Shown one piece after another: positions 60,540 to 64,000 of a DNA stretch of 64,000 nt. Every line of letters begins with the position of its first letter. Positions within the stretch are counted from its first letter, which is position 1. Made by a program: the position numbers and the translations under genes. The notes beneath the pieces are model-generated. The model made no database searches. It was given only the letters and a program-made list of their open reading frames with translations, and was not told where the DNA came from. The DNA comes from Gilliamella sp. ESL0405 (GTDB lineage: Bacteria > Pseudomonadota > Gammaproteobacteria > Enterobacterales > Orbaceae), in assembly GCF_019469205.1 (NCBI RefSeq), contig NZ_CP048265.1:620001-684000 (forward strand), in the 5' to 3' direction.

Positions 60540-60583
60540 TTGTCAAGAAGTTTCAGAAAATGTATACGTTTCAGTATAAAACA
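60540..60583. repeat. Solitary copy of the ~44-bp dispersed motif
   Basis: TTGTCAAGAAGTTTCAGAAA, then ATGTATACGTTTCAGTATAA and AAC. It lies between the LysE-type gene and kdsD, 134 bp upstream of the kdsD start. On the minus strand it ends in TTGACA, with AATATT 17 bp further, a possible kdsD promoter. Confidence 0.8.
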
Positions 60584-60605
60584 GATTTTAAATTACGCAA
60601 AATAT

Positions 60606-61229
60606 TTAGAACCCTAATGCGACTTTCGCCCCTAATATAATAAGTATCACACCCAATAATTTATCAATTAAAAATTGAATTTTAAAGTAGCGCCGTTGGA
60701 CGGTTTGGGTCTGAAAAATAAAAACGACAAACGGCCACCATAACACAGCTAAAAGCCAGATAATTAGCGCCACTAAGCATTTATCTAAAAATGAAGATTG
60801 CGCATTGAGTAGTTGGGTAAAAATCGCTAAAAAAAACAGCGTTGCTTTGGGATTCAGTAAATTACAAAAGAGACCTTGCAGAAAGGCTGATTTAGCGGAT
60901 ATTTGGTCTCTAACCACGCCTTGACTGATATAGGTAGTCCCTCCGTTTCGGGCAAGCAGCGCTTTAATTCCCAGCCAAAAAAGATAAATCGCCCCGGCAT
61001 AACGCAGTAAATCATAAATTAACGGTGTGGCAGTAATGAGCATAGCAATACCTGCGACACAATAACTCATATGAATTAAAATTGCCGTTATCACGCCAAA
61101 ACATGTTAGCAGCGCTGTTTTTCGGTTATAACTTAAACTGTTTTTCAGCACCAGAAAAAAATCAGGGCCGGGCGAAACCATACCCAAAAAGCTGACGGTT
61201 GTAACTAAAACGATTGTATCAAGCGTCAT
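60606..61229 (-). CDS. LysE/RhtB-family exporter
   Basis: A 207-aa inner-membrane protein with about six hydrophobic segments. The family N-terminal motif FLGMVSPGPDFFLVLKNSL and AGAIYLFWLGIKALLA, followed by GLFCNLLNPKATLFFLAIFTQ, are the classic LysE/RhtB signatures. It would export amino acids or homoserine lactone-type compounds by H+ antiport. It overlaps the 3' end of the sulfatase-like gene by one base, implying coupled translation, though no functional link is known. Confidence 0.88.
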   Translation of the reverse strand: MTLDTIVLVTTVSFLGMVSPGPDFFLVLKNSLSYNRKTALLTCFGVITAILIHMSYCVAGIAMLITATPLIYDLLRYAGAIYLFWLGIKALLARNGGTTYISQGVVRDQISAKSAFLQGLFCNLLNPKATLFFLAIFTQLLNAQSSFLDKCLVALIIWLLAVLWWPFVVFIFQTQTVQRRYFKIQFLIDKLLGVILIILGAKVALGF

Positions 61230-62680
61230 TATTTGTCCTGTTTATACTCTTGAGCGGCATGATTTAACGTTGCTATATTGGACTTATTTTGTTCAATGAA
61301 CTGTTTTTTATCAAAATTTGGGGTGGTTAAATAGTCCGTTAAAAATTTAGCGTTGGTATTAACTTGTGCGCCGTTTAAGATTAAACGAGGTAGATCAATT
61401 TGATAGATTGTTTGATCAGTTGATTTTTGTAGATTCTCCGTTTTGGCATTAGTTAATAAGTAAAGTTTGCGTTCTTTTTCAGAAAGGCGATTGATTGTTG
61501 GTGTGCCTGACCCCATCATGAGGTGATCGGGAAAGATATAAAACACCGTATCATCTAATAAATTATTTTCTTTTAAATAGGCAATAAATTTCCCTACATT
61601 GTGATCAAGGGATGCGGCCACAAACGACATGTTATCATCTTTTGGTGATATGACTGAGGTCATGCGCTCATCATTAAAACCATTTGGCGCATGCGTTGAA
61701 ATGGTTGAGATAAATAGCGCAAAGGGCTTGCCGGAATTGTGCAACTGAGTAACCTGTTTTTGGGCGATATCTAAGATATCTTTATCGTATAATCCAAAAG
61801 GCGCGACCGGATATTGTCCCACATAATTTTTTTCAGAGATAACTTGCATGCCTAATAGTTCTGCGATGTGTCCAATACCAGCAAAATCGGGGCCAGACAT
61901 AACATAGCGTGTTTGGTAGCCTGCTTGCTGAAGTACATCCCCCAAACTAACCAGCTTAGTTTTGTCCGCTTTCATTAAAGGCGAGGTGCTATATCCGCCA
62001 ATTAAAAACGGCATACCCGTCATATAAGTATACATCGAGGCGGTTGTCCAGCTACTTCCTGCTGCCATTGGCATATTCGGGAAAAAGGTAAACTCTTGGC
62101 GTAATTGTCTTAAGTTAGGGGTGATATCGGCAAAATCAAAAAAGCCTTGCTCGAAGGATTCTAACGATAGAACGATAATATTTTTACCTTGCTGTGTGTG
62201 AACTTGTTGTTTATGTGGATAATCAACCATGTTCATCGATTGTAACGCTTGGTCGAAGGGTTTTTCATCGGCAGTGGTGACTTGATATATTTCGTATAAA
62301 CGACTGAAAGGTCCGTTATGATAACTGAGCGATGCAATAGCTAAAGTGGCTAGCAATAAACGGTAAGGTAGACGAAATTTACGCCTACAAAAGTTCGCCA
62401 ATTTGATTAATCCAATGATTAAGGCAAAAAAAACAGCAATGACTAAGACAGCTTGAAATTTAAAGATGAATAATCCTTCAATAATATCATTTATATTCAA
62501 GTTGACATAGAACTGATAGTCTATAAACCCGCCACTAAAATAGATAGAGGTCAGTTCCATAACAATAAAAACAGTCATTAACACAATTGTGTCTCGTCGC
62601 AAATCTCTGCTGCCAATTAAAGAAGCAGAAGTAATCGCTAAAATAAAAAGGGGTAATACCACCCATGTAGATAAAGGCAT
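61229..62680 (-). CDS. LTA synthase family phosphatase/phosphoglycerol transferase-like protein
   Basis: A 483-aa membrane protein: three membrane segments within residues ~1-130 and an extracytoplasmic sulfatase/alkaline-phosphatase-like domain from ~165. Metal and catalytic sites are NIIVLSLESFEQGFF (metal-binding Glu) and SSWTTASMYTYMTGMPF (Thr nucleophile), and IFPDHLMMG near the end (D-H metal ligands). The family includes LtaS, OpgB/MdoB and EptA relatives that move phosphoglycerol or phosphoethanolamine onto envelope glycans. The substrate here is unknown; decoration of LPS or periplasmic glucan is possible. Confidence 0.83.
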   Translation of the reverse strand: MPLSTWVVLPLFILAITSASLIGSRDLRRDTIVLMTVFIVMELTSIYFSGGFIDYQFYVNLNINDIIEGLFIFKFQAVLVIAVFFALIIGLIKLANFCRRKFRLPYRLLLATLAIASLSYHNGPFSRLYEIYQVTTADEKPFDQALQSMNMVDYPHKQQVHTQQGKNIIVLSLESFEQGFFDFADITPNLRQLRQEFTFFPNMPMAAGSSWTTASMYTYMTGMPFLIGGYSTSPLMKADKTKLVSLGDVLQQAGYQTRYVMSGPDFAGIGHIAELLGMQVISEKNYVGQYPVAPFGLYDKDILDIAQKQVTQLHNSGKPFALFISTISTHAPNGFNDERMTSVISPKDDNMSFVAASLDHNVGKFIAYLKENNLLDDTVFYIFPDHLMMGSGTPTINRLSEKERKLYLLTNAKTENLQKSTDQTIYQIDLPRLILNGAQVNTNAKFLTDYLTTPNFDKKQFIEQNKSNIATLNHAAQEYKQDK

Positions 62681-62872
62681 AAAATGTTGTACTCAAATTT
62701 TCAATAAAGCAATTAGCATCAGTATATACTTAATGATAAAAAAAATAAAAATCGCTATTTATAGATAGTGATAGAAGTTAGCTGGTTTTTGATTAATTTA
62801 CCAACTAAATTTTTAATTTTATCGAATAAATTAGTAAATCCTTATATTTTATAAGGTTGTGTTTAATGATAA

Positions 62873-62914
62873 TTATTGCTATTTAATGTTGATAATTAAC
62901 AATAATAGCAATAA
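62873..62914. promoter_or_regulatory. Inverted repeat and Fur-like operator before the iron/nitroreductase genes
   Basis: TTATTGCTAT and ATAGCAATAA are perfect complements separated by 22 bp. Overlapping them are two TGATAATT stretches (62867 and 62890), which resemble halves of the Fur box GATAATGATAATCATTATC. The site sits ~40 bp before the chosen start of the nitroreductase gene, where an iron-responsive operator is expected. Regulator identity is inferred. Confidence 0.4.
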
Positions 62915-62953
62915 GATATGGCTAAAATTTTATCAAGGTTCCAGAGGTCTGCT

Positions 62954-63592
62954 ATGCCGTGCCTATTACGGAAGATAGTTGTCATATTGTTCTTGTCCAT
63001 TTCTCCTTTGTCTCTCTGTTATGCAGACATGTCTTTGCCTTCTCCTCAAACTCAAGACGGTATGAGTTTATTCGAAAGCCTAAAAAAACGCTCTTCAACG
63101 CCTGGTGGAGGGTTTCCGGCAGGTGCTATTTCAGATGAGGAGCTTTCGAACATACTTTGGGCTGCCAGTGGCTTAAATCGTGGTAAAACGGGTTGGACAG
63201 TGCCAATGGTAAAAGGCAAAGCTCCGTACGTTCGAATTTATGTCACTGGTGAGAAAGGTACCTTTTTATACGAATGGGAAGGACACTATCTGCGTGAAAT
63301 AAATAATCAAGACTTGCGTGGCGATATTGCTATGCAAAATTTCACCAAACGTGCCGCTTACTCTTTAATTTTTGTCTCTGATAGCGAAGCATTAACCGAC
63401 TTTTCGCCTGATCAGGCCAATGATTTTAGTCAGATAGCTGTCGGTGCGATGAGTCAAAATGTCTATCTTGCCGCGACAGCTTTAAAACTCAATGTTAGAT
63501 ATATTCATTCAATCAAACCAGATGTAATATCACAACAATTGCAACTACCGGAAAACAGCAAGCCAATTGGAATAGTGTTACTAGGTAAATAA
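62954..63592 (+). CDS. Secreted SagB-type nitroreductase-like protein
   Basis: A 212-aa protein beginning with a signal peptide (MPCLLRKIVVILFLSISPLSLCYA), so it is predicted periplasmic, followed by an FMN-binding nitroreductase/SagB-type dehydrogenase fold: KKRSSTPGGGFPAGAISDEELSNILWAASGLNRG, RIYVTGEKGTFLYEWEGHYL, and FSQIAVGAMSQNVYLAATALKLN. An upstream in-frame ATG at 62918 falls within the inverted repeat and lacks an SD; the ATG at 62954 has GAGG 6-7 nt before it and gives a normal signal peptide. It lies 11 bp before an FTR1-type iron permease gene, suggesting a redox role in iron uptake, which is inference. Confidence 0.78.
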   Translation: MPCLLRKIVVILFLSISPLSLCYADMSLPSPQTQDGMSLFESLKKRSSTPGGGFPAGAISDEELSNILWAASGLNRGKTGWTVPMVKGKAPYVRIYVTGEKGTFLYEWEGHYLREINNQDLRGDIAMQNFTKRAAYSLIFVSDSEALTDFSPDQANDFSQIAVGAMSQNVYLAATALKLNVRYIHSIKPDVISQQLQLPENSKPIGIVLLGK

Positions 63593-63603
63593 GGAGTAAG
63601 GAA

Positions 63604-64000
63604 GTGAAACGATTTTTAACATTAGCATTGTTGCTTGTTGCCAGTATCGTTACTTTTGTACCAACATCTTATGCCACTGACAAAAAATATGAGTCTTGGA
63701 ATGCCATTGTCGATGAAATGGATATCATTCTAAATGATGCTTATGACATCTACTTTATGAAAGATATTAACAAGGCAAAAGATCGTGTCAATAATGCCTA
63801 TTTTGGCTTTTATGAAAAACATGGTGTTGAACGGGCGGTAATGTCCTATATTTCCGGTAAACGAGGCACCGATACCGAATATCAATTTGCTAAAATTAAA
63901 CGTTTAATGACATCTAATGCACCGAATAAAGTGGTGCGAGCCGAAATCGATGTGATTTTAAAAATGCTGCATGAAGATGCTAATGAATTAGACGGCAAAA
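63604..64000 (+). CDS. FTR1-type iron permease, N-terminal periplasmic part (runs off window)
   Basis: The first 132 residues are visible. GTG start with AAGGAG upstream, signal peptide (RFLTLALLLVASIVTFVPTSYA), then a helical domain with NAIVDEMDIILNDAYDIY, ARVNNAYFGFYEKHG-like (DRVNNAYFGFYEKHG) and ERAVMSYISGKRG. From memory this is the extracytoplasmic domain that precedes the seven-span FTR1/EfeU permease in Pasteurella/Campylobacter-type iron transporters. The membrane part with REGLE motifs is not in the window, so the call rests on this domain and the context. Coupled to the preceding nitroreductase-like gene. Confidence 0.6.
   Translation, partial: MKRFLTLALLLVASIVTFVPTSYATDKKYESWNAIVDEMDIILNDAYDIYFMKDINKAKDRVNNAYFGFYEKHGVERAVMSYISGKRGTDTEYQFAKIKRLMTSNAPNKVVRAEIDVILKMLHEDANELDGK

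Overview
The window is about 64 kb of AT-rich (by eye roughly two-thirds A+T) chromosomal DNA from a gammaproteobacterium. Gene orders shared with Escherichia coli (pepN-pncB-asnS-ompF type porin, mlaFEDCB-ibaG, prlC-rsmJ, gmhA-yafJ, ubiE-ubiB-tatABC, aroK-damX-dam-rpe-gph-trpS) place it in that class. Low GC, compaction and sugar-fermenting, LPS-making content would fit the Orbaceae (Gilliamella/Frischella-like gut symbionts). That genus-level guess is inference only. No rRNA, tRNA, IS element, prophage or CRISPR array was recognised.

Layout. 0-6.3 kb: end of an amino-acid binding protein, a beta-glucoside PTS operon (bglF-bglA), a divergent MFS carrier and an orphan citG. 6.3-15.1 kb: ftsK, a gamma-carbonic anhydrase-like protein with a Bcr/CflA carrier, rsuA, prlC-rsmJ and ibaG. 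15.1-18.3 kb: mlaFEDCB phospholipid transport. 18.6-22.5 kb: methionine ABC transporter split into M20 peptidase-metN-metI and divergent metQ. 22.5-23.9 kb: rhodanese and a striking ~155-bp tandem repeat array. 23.9-32.4 kb: pepN, pncB, asnS and two tandem porins. 32.5-37.9 kb: mgsA, mdtH, yafJ, gmhA, ribH, nusB, yfiF-like methyltransferase. 38-45.9 kb: NadR-like protein with a degraded kinase half, ubiE, ubiB, tatABC, hldE, gor. 45.9-54.4 kb: MHS carrier, tag, DUF218, mnmE, metal chaperone, TPP riboswitch-thiMED, trkA. 54.6-60.4 kb: trpS-gph-rpe-dam-damX-aroK and kdsD. 60.6-64 kb: LysE exporter, LTA-synthase-like sulfatase, then a secreted SagB-like nitroreductase and the start of an FTR1-type iron permease.

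Themes. gmhA, hldE and kdsD serve LPS core and Kdo precursor synthesis; mla, porins, DamX and Tat serve the envelope; pncB and the NadR-like protein serve NAD supply; the thi operon is a salvage set under TPP control. The main unexplained signal is a ~44-bp conserved motif present alone at three intergenic sites and seven times in the tandem array. It always has the same orientation and always lies upstream of a minus-strand gene. Other points to check are the lost P-loop in the NadR-like protein, the absence of aroB and ubiJ from their usual places, and the inverted metQ.
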